From positions 418,625 through 482,624 of the forward strand of contig NZ_DLHM01000005.1 in NCBI RefSeq assembly GCF_002483205.1: DNA of 64,000 bases. Direction: 5' to 3'. A program made the translations under genes and the position numbers. Source of the DNA: Flavihumibacter sp. UBA7668. GTDB taxonomy: Bacteria; Bacteroidota; Bacteroidia; Chitinophagales; Chitinophagaceae. How positions within the stretch are numbered: position 1 is the first letter of the stretch; every line of letters starts with the position of its first letter. Positions 52,253 to 61,524 of the stretch are shown here, piece by piece. The notes under the pieces were generated by a model. That model did no database searches. It was not told the origin of the DNA and was given only the letters and a program-made list of their open reading frames with translations.

Positions 52253-53788
52253 ATGGCCTTACCTAAAGAGCCCAGGCAGAAGATGATCAACATGATGTAT
52301 TTGGTGCTTACCGCACTGCTTGCATTGAACGTATCATCGGAAATCCTGAACGCATTCAAAACCGTAAACGAAAGCATTTCCACTGCAAATGGTGTTGTAG
52401 ATGAAAAAAATGCAGCTGTATTCACTGCATTTAAAGATGCAATGGAAGACCCAAAAACCAGACAAAATGCTGAAATCTGGCTGCCAAAAGCACAAGAAGC
52501 GCAAAAGCTTTCTGCTGAGGTGTCCAAGTATATTGAAAACCTGAAGCTTGAATTGAAAAAAGAGTCGAAAGGTGAAAACATCGGAACGCCCGAAGAGAAG
52601 TTCGCAATCGATAACCTGGATGCTTCTACCCGTATGCTGGTGGAAGGAAAACAGGGCGATGAACTGCTCGCCAAGCTGACCGAATTCAAAACAAAAATCT
52701 TAAACATTGTTCCTGAGCAGAAGGCGGCATTTGCCAAATCGCTGCCCATTGATCTGGAGATTCCAAAATCCCAGACAGGAAGCACTGTTAAAGCTGACTG
52801 GAAATCTTCTTATTTCCGCATGACCCCAACCATTGCTGCACTTACCATTCTGAGTAAATTCCAGAATGATGTTAAGAATTCAGAAGCAATCGTTGTTGAT
52901 CATTGCTTCCAGCAAATTGGAAAGGTGAAATTTAAGTTGGATAAGTTCGAGGCTTTCGCCGGAACCAACTCCACTTACCTGATGCCTGGCCAGGAATTGC
53001 AAATCACTGCCGGTATCGGTGCATTTTCTACAGATGCATTGCCTTCAGTAACTGTTAATGGTGCAAGTGTTGCGCTGGGTCCTGATGGAACTGCGTTGTA
53101 CAAAACAACCGTTAGCGGCGCTGGTGCACACAAGGTGAACGTAGTAGTAAACTACAAAGATCCTAACACCGGTGAAGATAAATCAGTTTCTAAAGTAGTT
53201 GAATATACCGTAGGTGTTCCTTCAGGAGCTTCTGTATTCCTCGAGAAAATGAACGTGGTTTACATGAGTGTGGAAAACCCGGTAATGATTTCTGCTGGTT
53301 CTGCCGGTAAAGAAAAAATGAACGTAAGCTTCACAGGTGGTGCAATCACTCCTGCAGGTGGCGATCGTTACATTATCAAGCCAAGCAAAATGGGCCCTGC
53401 TGAAATCAAGATTACAGTAGATGGTAAAACAAGTTCTTTCCCAATGCGGGTGAAATCTCTGCCTGATCCAACTGCGATGGTTGGTGCCAGCAAAGGTGGA
53501 TCTATGCCTGCTGCCCAGTTCAAAGCAATGGGTGGTGTACTGGCAAAATTGATGGACTCTGAATTTGATGCCAAATACGATGTAATCAGTTACGTTGTTG
53601 GTGCTAATGGTGGTGCATTCCAGACCTACCAGCAGGCTGCTAACGATGGTCCACGTTGGAATGGAGGTGCTGCTGCTATTGTAAATAAAGCAACCCCGGG
53701 TTCCAGTGTGTTTTTTGATCAGATTCGTGTGAAAGGTCCGGATGGCCGTGTTCGTGAGCTACCCGGTATCTTCTTTAATTTGAAATAA
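52253..53788 (+). CDS. gldM: GldM, T9SS motor shaft protein
   Basis: A 511-residue protein with one N-terminal membrane helix (MINMMYLVLTALLALNVSSE) and a long periplasmic part of helical and Ig-like domains (D1-D4). The family marks are PKEPRQKMINMMYLVLTALLALNVS (in parts), the central FAGTNSTYLMPGQELQITAGIGAFS and the C-terminal GAFQTYQQAANDGPRW. It transmits rotation or force from GldL to the GldK-GldN ring. It is 68 bases after gldL and 23 bases before gldN. Confidence 0.96.
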   Translation: MALPKEPRQKMINMMYLVLTALLALNVSSEILNAFKTVNESISTANGVVDEKNAAVFTAFKDAMEDPKTRQNAEIWLPKAQEAQKLSAEVSKYIENLKLELKKESKGENIGTPEEKFAIDNLDASTRMLVEGKQGDELLAKLTEFKTKILNIVPEQKAAFAKSLPIDLEIPKSQTGSTVKADWKSSYFRMTPTIAALTILSKFQNDVKNSEAIVVDHCFQQIGKVKFKLDKFEAFAGTNSTYLMPGQELQITAGIGAFSTDALPSVTVNGASVALGPDGTALYKTTVSGAGAHKVNVVVNYKDPNTGEDKSVSKVVEYTVGVPSGASVFLEKMNVVYMSVENPVMISAGSAGKEKMNVSFTGGAITPAGGDRYIIKPSKMGPAEIKITVDGKTSSFPMRVKSLPDPTAMVGASKGGSMPAAQFKAMGGVLAKLMDSEFDAKYDVISYVVGANGGAFQTYQQAANDGPRWNGGAAAIVNKATPGSSVFFDQIRVKGPDGRVRELPGIFFNLK

Positions 53789-53811
53789 GCAATTGACTAA
53801 AACAGGATAAA

Positions 53812-54846
53812 ATGAAAAACCGTATCATTCAACTTTGTTTGCTGGCTGCTGTTATCGGCTTCAGTGCAGACAGTGTACAGGCACAGCGAAAGCCGTCCCG
53901 TAGCTCCAGCAAGCGAACAACTACCAAAAAAACCAGCACCAGTAAAAATAATACGGGCAATGCTGCAGCGATTACCCAGGCTCCGGCCGTGGATACAACG
54001 CCAAAAGCACCTGTTGAACCGGAGCTGCAATTGGGAGAAACCCGTAAGTCGCTGAGGAACGATAACGCCATCGAGCGTAACCTGGTAAAAGAACGTATTC
54101 CGCTGACTTACGAGCATATCCGGGAAGATGATGCGGTTTATCGTCAGCGTCTCTGGAGGGAAATTGATGTTCATGAAAAAATGAACCTGCCCTTTATGTA
54201 CAAAGCAGACGAGGACAATGGTAACCAGCGTTTCATTAATATCCTGTTAGGTTCAATTAAAAGTGGTGAAGTCACTGCCTTTAATCCAACAGATGACCGT
54301 TTTACAACTCCCATTACCCTTAAGGAAATCACCAAACAATTGGTTGGTGAGCCCCTGACCATCCAGGTGCCTAACTGGGCGCAGGATCCGGACGGTTCTC
54401 TGGGAATTATGAAAGACAGTGTGATCGTCAACGAATTCAATGCAGAAGAAGTTGAGAAATACTGGATAAAAGAGGAAGTGGTTTTTGATAAGGAATCCTC
54501 CCGCCTGCATGTTCGCATCCTGGGTGTGGCTCCTTTGAAAACCATTAAAAATACCGATGGTTCATTCCGCGCCGTAACGCCTCTTTTCTGGGTTTACTAC
54601 CCCGATATGCGTCCATTACTGGCCCGTTATGAAGCGTACAATGGTAAAAACTTCGGCGCCCGTATGAGTTGGGAAGAGCTGTTTGAAAGCCGTATGTTCG
54701 CCAGCCGTATCATCAAATCAACCCTTGATAATCCGGGTGATCAGTTCATCGAAGCCTTCATCAAAGATCCCATCCTTCGTTTGCTCGAAGGCGATAATAT
54801 CAAAGAGAAAATCTTCAACTACGAACAGGATCTCTGGTCGTATTAA
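53812..54846 (+). CDS. gldN: GldN, T9SS ring protein
   Basis: A 344-residue periplasmic protein with a signal peptide (residues 1-24, ending SVQAQ), a basic low-complexity linker (RKPSRSSSKRTTTKKTSTSK) and the GldN core (DDAVYRQRLWREIDVHEKMNLPF, ALFWVYYPDMRPLL-like segment, SWEELFESRMFASRIIKSTLDNPGD in parts). It pairs with GldK in the periplasmic ring. It is the last gene of the operon and is followed 15 bases later by a strong terminator. The longer family linker is species-variable. Confidence 0.95.
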   Translation: MKNRIIQLCLLAAVIGFSADSVQAQRKPSRSSSKRTTTKKTSTSKNNTGNAAAITQAPAVDTTPKAPVEPELQLGETRKSLRNDNAIERNLVKERIPLTYEHIREDDAVYRQRLWREIDVHEKMNLPFMYKADEDNGNQRFINILLGSIKSGEVTAFNPTDDRFTTPITLKEITKQLVGEPLTIQVPNWAQDPDGSLGIMKDSVIVNEFNAEEVEKYWIKEEVVFDKESSRLHVRILGVAPLKTIKNTDGSFRAVTPLFWVYYPDMRPLLARYEAYNGKNFGARMSWEELFESRMFASRIIKSTLDNPGDQFIEAFIKDPILRLLEGDNIKEKIFNYEQDLWSY

Positions 54847-54858
54847 AAAAAAACTGGC

Positions 54859-54905
54859 AAAAAAAAACTGGCCCGTCTGAATTCAGACGGGCCAGTTTTT
54901 TTTGG
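54859..54905 (+). terminator. Rho-independent terminator after gldN
   Basis: A perfect 28-bp palindrome (half-site CTGGCCCGTCTGAA) is flanked by an A-run on the left and a T-run on the right, so the stem extends to about 44 bases including the A/T pairs. It ends the gldKLMN transcript and could also stop transcription from the other strand. Confidence 0.93.
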
Positions 54906-54984
54906 TGAAAGGTGAAAGGTGAGAGGTGAAAGGAGAGGTGAAAGGAGAGGTGAAAGGTGAGAGGTGAAAGGTGAAAGGGGAGAG
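54904..54984 (+). repeat. GGTGAAA tandem array, forward orientation
   Basis: About eleven near-identical units of GGTGAAA or its variants GGTGAGA, GGAGA and GGTGAAAGG run head to tail. The array starts inside the T-run of the gldN terminator. An inverted partner array lies at 55246-55340. Confidence 0.9.
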
Positions 54985-55043
54985 CATGCACCCGAAGGGT
55001 AACAAGAGATGTGATCAAATATGGCTCAGTATCCGGAGAGGCC

Positions 55044-55192
55044 AAATTACGCCGCCTTCGAATTACACCACCTGCAAAATACCCGCATATAAATTACCCT
55101 ACTTGTAAATTACCCCCTCATGCAAAATATCCCGTATCCCAAACTAAGTCATCGTGCTAAAATGCCCGTTGCGTCAAATAACTCCACACGTC
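55044..55192 (+). repeat. Nine degenerate 15-18 bp units each starting AAA(A/T)TAC-like
   Basis: The units begin at 55044, 55061, 55076, 55091, 55107, 55124, 55141, 55159 and 55176. Each opens with an A-rich heptamer (AAATTAC, AAAATAC, AAAATAT, AAACTAA, AAATAAC) and is followed by a 9-11 base pyrimidine-rich segment that differs between units. The period averages about 17 bases. No reading frame or RNA family explains it. Confidence 0.65.
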
Positions 55193-55245
55193 TACATTTT
55201 AATTGAAAAAAAATTTAACCACGGCTTAGATCAAGCTCCCTGATT

Positions 55246-55340
55246 TTCACCTTTCACCTTTCACCTCTCCTTTCACCTTTCACCTTTCCTTTCACCTTTC
55301 ACCTTTCCTTTCACCTTTCACCTTTCACGTTTCACCTTTT
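55246..55340 (-). repeat. GGTGAAA tandem array, inverted orientation
   Basis: The + strand reads TTTCACC repeated about eleven times with variants (CACCTCTCC, CACGTTTC). It is the reverse complement of the array at 54904-54984, so the two arms can pair around a 260-base centre. Confidence 0.9.
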
Positions 55341-55382
55341 TGTCCGTTCGTCGAAATACCTAAAAATACCCCTATCCGGGTA

Positions 55383-55481
55383 TTGGCTGAATGGAAAATT
55401 CATCTACCTTTACCTCGGTTTTTCATAGGATATTGGATTTTAAAAACGGGGCTGGATTTCTATCCTGGCCCCTTTTTTTTT
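55383..55481 (+). ncRNA. Possible small RNA with promoter and terminator
   Basis: TTG at 55383-55385 and TACCTTTA at 55405-55412 are 19 bases apart, matching the -33/-7 layout with one mismatch each. A hairpin at 55365-55384 overlaps the -33 box. About 35 bases downstream of the predicted start is the bidirectional terminator hairpin (55448-55472) with T9. The predicted RNA would be about 60 bases (55419-55481). It has no coding frame. The terminator alone may just serve the - strand receiver, so this is tentative. Confidence 0.3.
55446..55481. terminator. Bidirectional terminator at the end of the receiver-kinase operon
   Basis: Stem GGGGC (55448-55452) with GCCCC (55468-55472) and an inner GGAT/ATCC pairing; T-run on the + strand side (55473-55481) and GTTTTTA on the - strand side. 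It ends the - strand operon whose last stop is at 55480-55482. Confidence 0.8.
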
Positions 55482-55899
55482 ACAACTTCACATTACGGCG
55501 CCAGAATTCTACCAGTGCCATCACCATTTTATTAAATTCATCCGCTTCCGTTGGTTTTGTTAAATAGGAATTTGCATGGGCAGCATAAGCCTGTGTAATA
55601 TCAAGAGGAGAGGAGGATGTAGTCAGTATCACTACCGGAATAAAGGTCAGCGATGGGTGCTTTTTGATGAATTGCAATACTTCATGACCATTCCTGCGTG
55701 GCAGGTTTATATCAAGTAAAATCAGATCAGGTTTCTTTGAAGAGGGTTCTTCCAGCAGTTGTTCTATCAACTCAATGGCTTCCTGCCCATTTCTTGCCAC
55801 ATCTATCCTGCACCCCGGCTCATATTCCAGGATAGATTCTGTCGTCATCAGGATATCTCCCTCATTATCTTCAATTAATAAAATGTGGAATTCTTTCAT
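55480..55899 (-). CDS. Single-domain response regulator (Rcp1-like receiver)
   Basis: A 139-residue receiver with Asp11 (EDNEGD), phosphoacceptor Asp63 (LLDINLP), Thr93 and Lys115 (LTKP), in the same register as the receivers at 16387 and 26418. It overlaps the upstream kinase gene by 4 bases, so both are translated together. There is no output domain. It is the last gene of a three-gene operon and ends in a hairpin terminator. Confidence 0.93.
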   Translation of the reverse strand: MKEFHILLIEDNEGDILMTTESILEYEPGCRIDVARNGQEAIELIEQLLEEPSSKKPDLILLDINLPRRNGHEVLQFIKKHPSLTFIPVVILTTSSSPLDITQAYAAHANSYLTKPTEADEFNKMVMALVEFWRRNVKL

Positions 55900-58013
55900 T
55901 CAGGGTGTTTTGTTAATTCAATATAAAAACGGCTGCCTTCTCCTTCTACAGATTCAACCCGGATACTTCCCTTGTGCCGTTCGGCAATTTTTTTGCAAAT
56001 AGCTAAACCAAGGCCGGTTCCTTCGTATTGATCCCGGTTATGCAGCCGCTGGTAGGGTTGAAATATCTGTTCAAGGTAAGCGGGTGAAATCCCGATACCA
56101 TTATCGCGGATACAAAACCTGTAACCGCCTGCTGTTTCCTCTGAACGGATCTCCAGAAGGGGCGCCACACCAGGTTTACGGAATTTCAATCCATTTGAAA
56201 GCAGGTTTAGAAAAAGCCGGTACAGCCAGCTTTCATTCCCCCATACCTTTATTCCGGTCAAATCGGCAACCTGCATGCTGGCGCCGGATGTTTCAATACT
56301 GATCCTCAGATCGCGCAATATGGTAGCAATCAATTCCTTCATGGAAACTGCCTGCATTTCGTAGTTTTTTCCTCCTGCTCTTGAATACTCCAGAATATCA
56401 TTGATTAATACCTGCATTCTGCGTGCGCCGTCTGCTGCATAATGCAGGTATTCCTGGCCTTTGCCGTCCAGTTGTGGACCATATTTTGTTTCCAGCAACT
56501 CTGTAAAACTTTTCACCATGCGAAGCGGTTCCTGAAGGTCATGTGCCGTTACCGAAGCAAATTGATTCAGTTCCAGATTTCTTTGCTGCAAATGTTCGTT
56601 GATTTCTTTCAACTGACGGGCAGATTCAACGGCGGCCGATACATCAATAATGATGGCAGTAAACACTTTTTTATTACGGAACTTCATTAACTGTAAATGA
56701 ACTTCCACATGGTAGATGGAACCATCTTTCCTTCTGTGCACTGTGTTAAAAAGAATCAGATCCTCTTTACCAGAGCGAAGGGGAAACACCAGTTCATTGA
56801 ATCGTTCCAGATCATAAGCAGGTTTGATATCCAGCGGAGTCATCTGCTGCATCTCTTCCTGGTAATAGCCAATATTCTGCAAGGCCCCTTTATTTACATA
56901 GTCAAACAAAAAGGTTTTCTCATCAAAAATGTAGATCTCATTCAAACTGTTTTCAATGATTCCGGCTAATTGGGTATTCTCCCGTTCTGCCAGGGCACGC
57001 TGGGTTATGTCCTGCAAAACACCTCTGCGTATCACGTTGTCGCTAACCGGATACTTACTCGGATATCCTTCAATCTGCAAAATTTTTTCATTTCCATTGG
57101 CTGTTTGGATCCGTACCTGCCTGGATAAACGGTTGGCAGAACCCGCCTCCTGCAACCAGTGCCGGATAATCTCCCGATCCTGAGGATCAATTACCTTTTC
57201 CAACACCCAGTCAAGATTGGGTGCTGCCTGTTCAGCAGGCCATTCAAACAGGGCATACATTCCATTCGACCAGATCAATTGTTTTTTTTCCGGCTGCCAT
57301 TCAAAATAACCACCCTGCAAGAGTTGTTCCGATTGCTCCTGCCGCTCTACTATTTCCAGTAAATGCGCTCTTTTCTTTGCCAGGCTTTTTTCCGTTGTTC
57401 TGAAATAAAGCCATAACATCAGCAGCATTAAAAAAGAAACCACAAAAAGTACAAGGAAACCAATGCTATTTCTGTTCCGAAGTTGTTTGACGGTCCTAAG
57501 CAGGTGGTCAAAGCGTTCTGAAGAATCCTGTTTGAGTTCCTGTAATATGGTGTTTATATCCTGCCTGAATAAACGAAATCCATCTTCCAAAAGAATAGTG
57601 GCAGCAACATCACGGCCATATTTTGTATAAAAAGTATCAATTCTGATCAGCCGGTCATTTGCCTCCGCTAAAAGAAATTCCAGCTTTTGATAGGTGGCTT
57701 CCTTGGTAATTGGGCGAGATAAGCTGCCAACCAGACTATCTACCGTTGCCATTTCAGCCAATGCCTTTTCCATGGAGCTATGCTGGCCGGTTATGAGATA
57801 ATCACGCACGTCAATTCCTGCACGGTTAATATTTGATTGTATCAGGTGAAAACGTTCTTTCTGTTCTTCTTCCTGATAGATTTTTTTATTTACTTCAATC
57901 TGTTCCCGATACCCTAGATAAAACAATACAAAAGAGGCAATGATAACCAGGGCCGCTGCTGCCAGGATGGTATAGGTTCGGGTATGGTGGTTGGATTGTA
58001 TCAAAGCCATCAT
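55896..58013 (-). CDS. Membrane histidine kinase with CHASE3-like sensor and PAS domains
   Basis: A 705-residue kinase. Two membrane helices (about 13-33 and 188-210) enclose a periplasmic helical domain of the CHASE3 type (RFHLIQSNINRAGIDVRDYLITGQHSSMEKALAEM in parts). Two PAS-like modules follow (about 235-345 and 350-470). HisKA has its phosphoacceptor in VTAHDLQEPLRM; the HATPase has NLLSNGLKFR, DNGIGIS and GTGLGLA. It overlaps its receiver by 4 bases and the upstream kinase by 4 bases, so the three genes form one operon. The stimulus is unknown. Confidence 0.93.
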   Translation of the reverse strand: MMALIQSNHHTRTYTILAAAALVIIASFVLFYLGYREQIEVNKKIYQEEEQKERFHLIQSNINRAGIDVRDYLITGQHSSMEKALAEMATVDSLVGSLSRPITKEATYQKLEFLLAEANDRLIRIDTFYTKYGRDVAATILLEDGFRLFRQDINTILQELKQDSSERFDHLLRTVKQLRNRNSIGFLVLFVVSFLMLLMLWLYFRTTEKSLAKKRAHLLEIVERQEQSEQLLQGGYFEWQPEKKQLIWSNGMYALFEWPAEQAAPNLDWVLEKVIDPQDREIIRHWLQEAGSANRLSRQVRIQTANGNEKILQIEGYPSKYPVSDNVIRRGVLQDITQRALAERENTQLAGIIENSLNEIYIFDEKTFLFDYVNKGALQNIGYYQEEMQQMTPLDIKPAYDLERFNELVFPLRSGKEDLILFNTVHRRKDGSIYHVEVHLQLMKFRNKKVFTAIIIDVSAAVESARQLKEINEHLQQRNLELNQFASVTAHDLQEPLRMVKSFTELLETKYGPQLDGKGQEYLHYAADGARRMQVLINDILEYSRAGGKNYEMQAVSMKELIATILRDLRISIETSGASMQVADLTGIKVWGNESWLYRLFLNLLSNGLKFRKPGVAPLLEIRSEETAGGYRFCIRDNGIGISPAYLEQIFQPYQRLHNRDQYEGTGLGLAICKKIAERHKGSIRVESVEGEGSRFYIELTKHPE

Positions 58014-61000
58014 TTGGGTATCGTGAAATAAAAGGTGCTGCCTTCTCCAACAACGGAATCCAGCCAGATTTCTCCTCCCTGCCAGTCAATAATTTTTTTG
58101 GCTATGGCCAGGCCCATTCCCGACCCGGGAATTTCCGGCGTGTAATTCAATCGCTGAAAAATCACAAAAACTTTCTCCTTAAAGCCCGCTTCAATTCCAA
58201 TTCCATTGTCCTGTACCGTAAACTTCCACTGCTGGTCCTCTTCTTTACAGGAAACATGTATCACCGGTTGTTTGCCTGGCTGGCTGTATTTGATAGCATT
58301 GCTTACCAGATTTTGTAGTACCTGTTGCAGGGGTATTTTATAAGTAGGTACACTGGGCAGGGGATCAATTATAAGCTGGGCAGATTTTTCCTGAAGCTGA
58401 TTTTGCAACAGTTGCTCCACCTCTTTCATTACAAGATTGGCATCCACCAGTTCTCTGGTGGTATTCATTCTGCCAACTCTGGAATACTCGAGCAGGTCAA
58501 GGATTATTCCCCGCATTCGTTTGGCACCATCTACCGCAAAATAGATATACTGGTTGGCTTTTTCATCCAACTGGGGACCATATTTTTTTTCCAGCATGGT
58601 CAGGAATCCGGTAATCATACGCAGCGGTTCCTGCAGATCATGAGAAGCTACAAAGGCAAATTGTTCCAGCTCTGCATTGGAACCCGCCAGTTCATGGTTG
58701 ATGCGTTTTAATTCCAGGTTCAGGTTCTTCAGAGAGGATTCAAAATTTTTTCGTACACTGATATCCGATAATGCACCCACCATTCGTGTTACTTCTCCAT
58801 TCTTGTTTCTTATCAGGGTGCCTTTATTGGATACATAGGCATAACTGCCGTCTGTTCTGCGAAAGCGGAATTCAATATCGATATGTTGATGTGCCGCATC
58901 ATTGGTAACCTGCTCAATGTTCTTCATCAAAAGAGGAAGGTCATCCGGATGTACCATGTCTTTCCATTCCGAAGGGTTGGAACCTTCCGGTTTTATATTG
59001 TAGCCGAAAATTTTTCTGAAGCTGTCATTCCAGATCAGTCTGTTTTGGGTAAGATCCCAATCCCAGATGGCATCATTGGTTGCGGAGGATACCCGTTCAA
59101 ACCGGTCATTGGCTTCTTCCAGTTGTAATTGAACCAGTTTCTTTTCGTGGATATCCTGAATACTTCCATATATCCGAACACATCTTCCCTGATGAAAACT
59201 TGCCTGCCCAATCAAACGAACCCATCTCGATTTGCCTTTTGCCGTACGGATTTCAACTTCAATATCCCAGGGCTTCTGATCAAACAGGGCCGCCTGTAGC
59301 AGTCTTCTAACCCTTTTCTTGCTGCTTTCCCGGATGTATTCCAGCCGGTTATTCAGCCGAAGTTGAAGACCCTCTTTTAACTCCAGTAGTTGCCGGGTAA
59401 TTTTTGAGCAGAATATATATTTATCGCTCATGTTGATTTCCCAACTTCCGACTCGGGCAAGTTTTGATGTGTTGTCAAATAGTTCCTCCAGTTCCTTCAT
59501 TTCAGTAATATCCCGGCCATAGGCGAATGCAAAATTTTCTTCTCCAAACACCTCTGAAGTACTCCAGGATATCCACCGGTGTTCGCCGGTTTTGGTGATA
59601 TACCGATTCACCAGATTAACTGCTTTTTTATTGAGAGGAATGGTTTCGCTAAACACTTTCAATGTGTGTAATACATCATCCGGATGAACGAAATTATGGA
59701 ATGGTTGTCCGGTTAGCTCCGCACTGCTATACCCCATAATAGTACAGAATGTCGGATTCACTTTTGTAAAATAGCCTTCAGGTGAAACAATTGCCAGAAT
59801 ATCCGGCGCACTATCAAAAACCAGCCGCATTTCTTCTTCCTGTTGCTTGCGTTTGATTTCTGTACCGAGGGAGAATTGAATGGATTCCAATACCTGAGAA
59901 CTGATTTCTTCTTCTTTGTTATTGGAGGTTCTGCCCAATACCATTGTTCCTAATAACTGATCATTATGCAGGAGTGGCAGACCTATGATGGTTTGAATTC
60001 CGATTTCTAATGCAGCGTCTTTTCGTAAAAAATCCTTCTCTATTCGTTCCTGATCCCATTGTTCCAGTTCACGGCTTTGCCAGACCAATCCTGGCATTCC
60101 CTTTCCAAAAGGCATTTCCAGAACAGCACGATCTTCCCTGTAAAAAGACGCTTCTGTTGCTGCATTTGAATAATAGGCTGCCAGTTGCATTTTATCCTGC
60201 CTTGTATTTAATAACCAGGTTTCCGCCAGTATAAAGGAGCCTTCTCTCGCAAGGTAATCAGACACTTGCTGCAAGATGACTGGTAAGGATTTATCGGTTT
60301 TAAAAAACTGGATGATCTCCTGTTCAAGTTGCTTTTTGAATAAGGCAAGTTTGGTATCTGTTTTATCACGCAAGGAACCGATCATTCGAACCGGCCTGCC
60401 TTTTTCGTCGCGAATCAGGTAAGCTACTTCTTCCACATATGCATACCCGCCATCCGCTTTTCTGAATCTAAATTTATTCATCCAGCTGAACTGGGTCGGA
60501 TCATTTAAAAACTGCTCCCAACGTAGTTGATCTTTCTCGGCATCGAGGTGATGTGTCAATGAAATCCAGTTAGCAAGCCGAAATGGGGCAGCTTGTTGAG
60601 AGTACCCAAACAAACGATAAAATCCTTCCCCCCAATAGAAACTATCTTCAAGAATATCCCAGTCGTATAGCGCATCATTGCTTGCTTTGTAAATTAACTG
60701 ATACCGTTCATTATTCAACTTCAGGTTTTGTTGTGCTTCCACCAATGAAGTTATGTCGATGCTGTTTACTACAATTCCTCGTACTGAATCTGTTCCCAGC
60801 AGGTTGGTTCCAACACTTTGCAGCCAACACCAGGATCCATCCTTTTTCTTATAACGATAGGGTGGGGCCTGAACACTCAGCTCCGCTCCAAGTCTTTGAA
60901 AAGCTGATAAAGTAACGGCAAGATCTTCCGGATGAACCAGCTCAAAGGAATTGGTTCCCATTAGTTCCTTTTCCGTATAACCAAGCATGGCCGGAAAATT

Positions 61001-61435
61001 CGGACTTAAATAACGATACTCCCCGTTAGCTGTAAGGATTACACAGAGATCTGTTGCACCTTCAATTAAAGTGCTGTAATTCTGTAAGGATTGCTGTATG
61101 CTTACAGGCTGGATGGAACAGAGTATTTGTAATTCTTTTTTCTCTGAAGCAGGTAGCACGCTTAATTCCAACTGCACCTGGGAAGCATCCTGTTTACAGT
61201 TGGTTACTAATTTTTCTTTTTGATTGGATTGGGCAAAAGACGAATGACTGCTATCAGCCCATATTTTATTGGACCAGTCAAGCAATGCTGAATTACCGAT
61301 TAAGTAATCTCTATCATAATCCTCTTCCTGAAAGGCTTTATTCGTATGTGTAATGCACAATGGTTCTCCTTCAGCGATACGCAATACCACAGCCGGAAAT
61401 GGAATCTCATTGAGAAAAAAGTCGACCATTTGCAT
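58010..61435 (-). CDS. Soluble histidine kinase with six PAS and one GAF domain
   Basis: A 1141-residue kinase with no membrane helix. A PAS-like N-terminus (FLNEIPFPAVVLRIAEGEP) is followed by PAS domains at about 120-235 and 245-360, a GAF domain (about 370-530, GKGMPGLVWQSREL and IGLPLLHNDQLLGTMVLG), then PAS at about 545-660, 665-780 and 785-905. HisKA has the phosphoacceptor in VASHDLQEPLRM and the HATPase has NLVSNAIKYS, DNGIGIE and GSGMGLA. It overlaps the next kinase by 4 bases. The signal could be a small molecule, redox or light state; none is identifiable from the sequence. Start may be Met1 or Met3. Confidence 0.93.
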   Translation of the reverse strand: MQMVDFFLNEIPFPAVVLRIAEGEPLCITHTNKAFQEEDYDRDYLIGNSALLDWSNKIWADSSHSSFAQSNQKEKLVTNCKQDASQVQLELSVLPASEKKELQILCSIQPVSIQQSLQNYSTLIEGATDLCVILTANGEYRYLSPNFPAMLGYTEKELMGTNSFELVHPEDLAVTLSAFQRLGAELSVQAPPYRYKKKDGSWCWLQSVGTNLLGTDSVRGIVVNSIDITSLVEAQQNLKLNNERYQLIYKASNDALYDWDILEDSFYWGEGFYRLFGYSQQAAPFRLANWISLTHHLDAEKDQLRWEQFLNDPTQFSWMNKFRFRKADGGYAYVEEVAYLIRDEKGRPVRMIGSLRDKTDTKLALFKKQLEQEIIQFFKTDKSLPVILQQVSDYLAREGSFILAETWLLNTRQDKMQLAAYYSNAATEASFYREDRAVLEMPFGKGMPGLVWQSRELEQWDQERIEKDFLRKDAALEIGIQTIIGLPLLHNDQLLGTMVLGRTSNNKEEEISSQVLESIQFSLGTEIKRKQQEEEMRLVFDSAPDILAIVSPEGYFTKVNPTFCTIMGYSSAELTGQPFHNFVHPDDVLHTLKVFSETIPLNKKAVNLVNRYITKTGEHRWISWSTSEVFGEENFAFAYGRDITEMKELEELFDNTSKLARVGSWEINMSDKYIFCSKITRQLLELKEGLQLRLNNRLEYIRESSKKRVRRLLQAALFDQKPWDIEVEIRTAKGKSRWVRLIGQASFHQGRCVRIYGSIQDIHEKKLVQLQLEEANDRFERVSSATNDAIWDWDLTQNRLIWNDSFRKIFGYNIKPEGSNPSEWKDMVHPDDLPLLMKNIEQVTNDAAHQHIDIEFRFRRTDGSYAYVSNKGTLIRNKNGEVTRMVGALSDISVRKNFESSLKNLNLELKRINHELAGSNAELEQFAFVASHDLQEPLRMITGFLTMLEKKYGPQLDEKANQYIYFAVDGAKRMRGIILDLLEYSRVGRMNTTRELVDANLVMKEVEQLLQNQLQEKSAQLIIDPLPSVPTYKIPLQQVLQNLVSNAIKYSQPGKQPVIHVSCKEEDQQWKFTVQDNGIGIEAGFKEKVFVIFQRLNYTPEIPGSGMGLAIAKKIIDWQGGEIWLDSVVGEGSTFYFTIPK

Positions 61436-61524
61436 GCAATCTACAATATGCTTTTTAAAGGTTATCTAAATGGAAAAACTTGGAATAATATCTATAGCTG
61501 CCCTAAGGGGAACATAGTAGGTTT

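Noticed and set aside
52204..52785. 193-codon frame opposite gldM
   Set aside because: Ser/Phe-rich antisense shadow of an unmistakable gldM.
54904..55340. CRISPR array
   Set aside because: Units are 7 bases or a degenerate 15-18 bases, there are no conserved 20-50 base repeats with equal spacers, and no cas genes are present.
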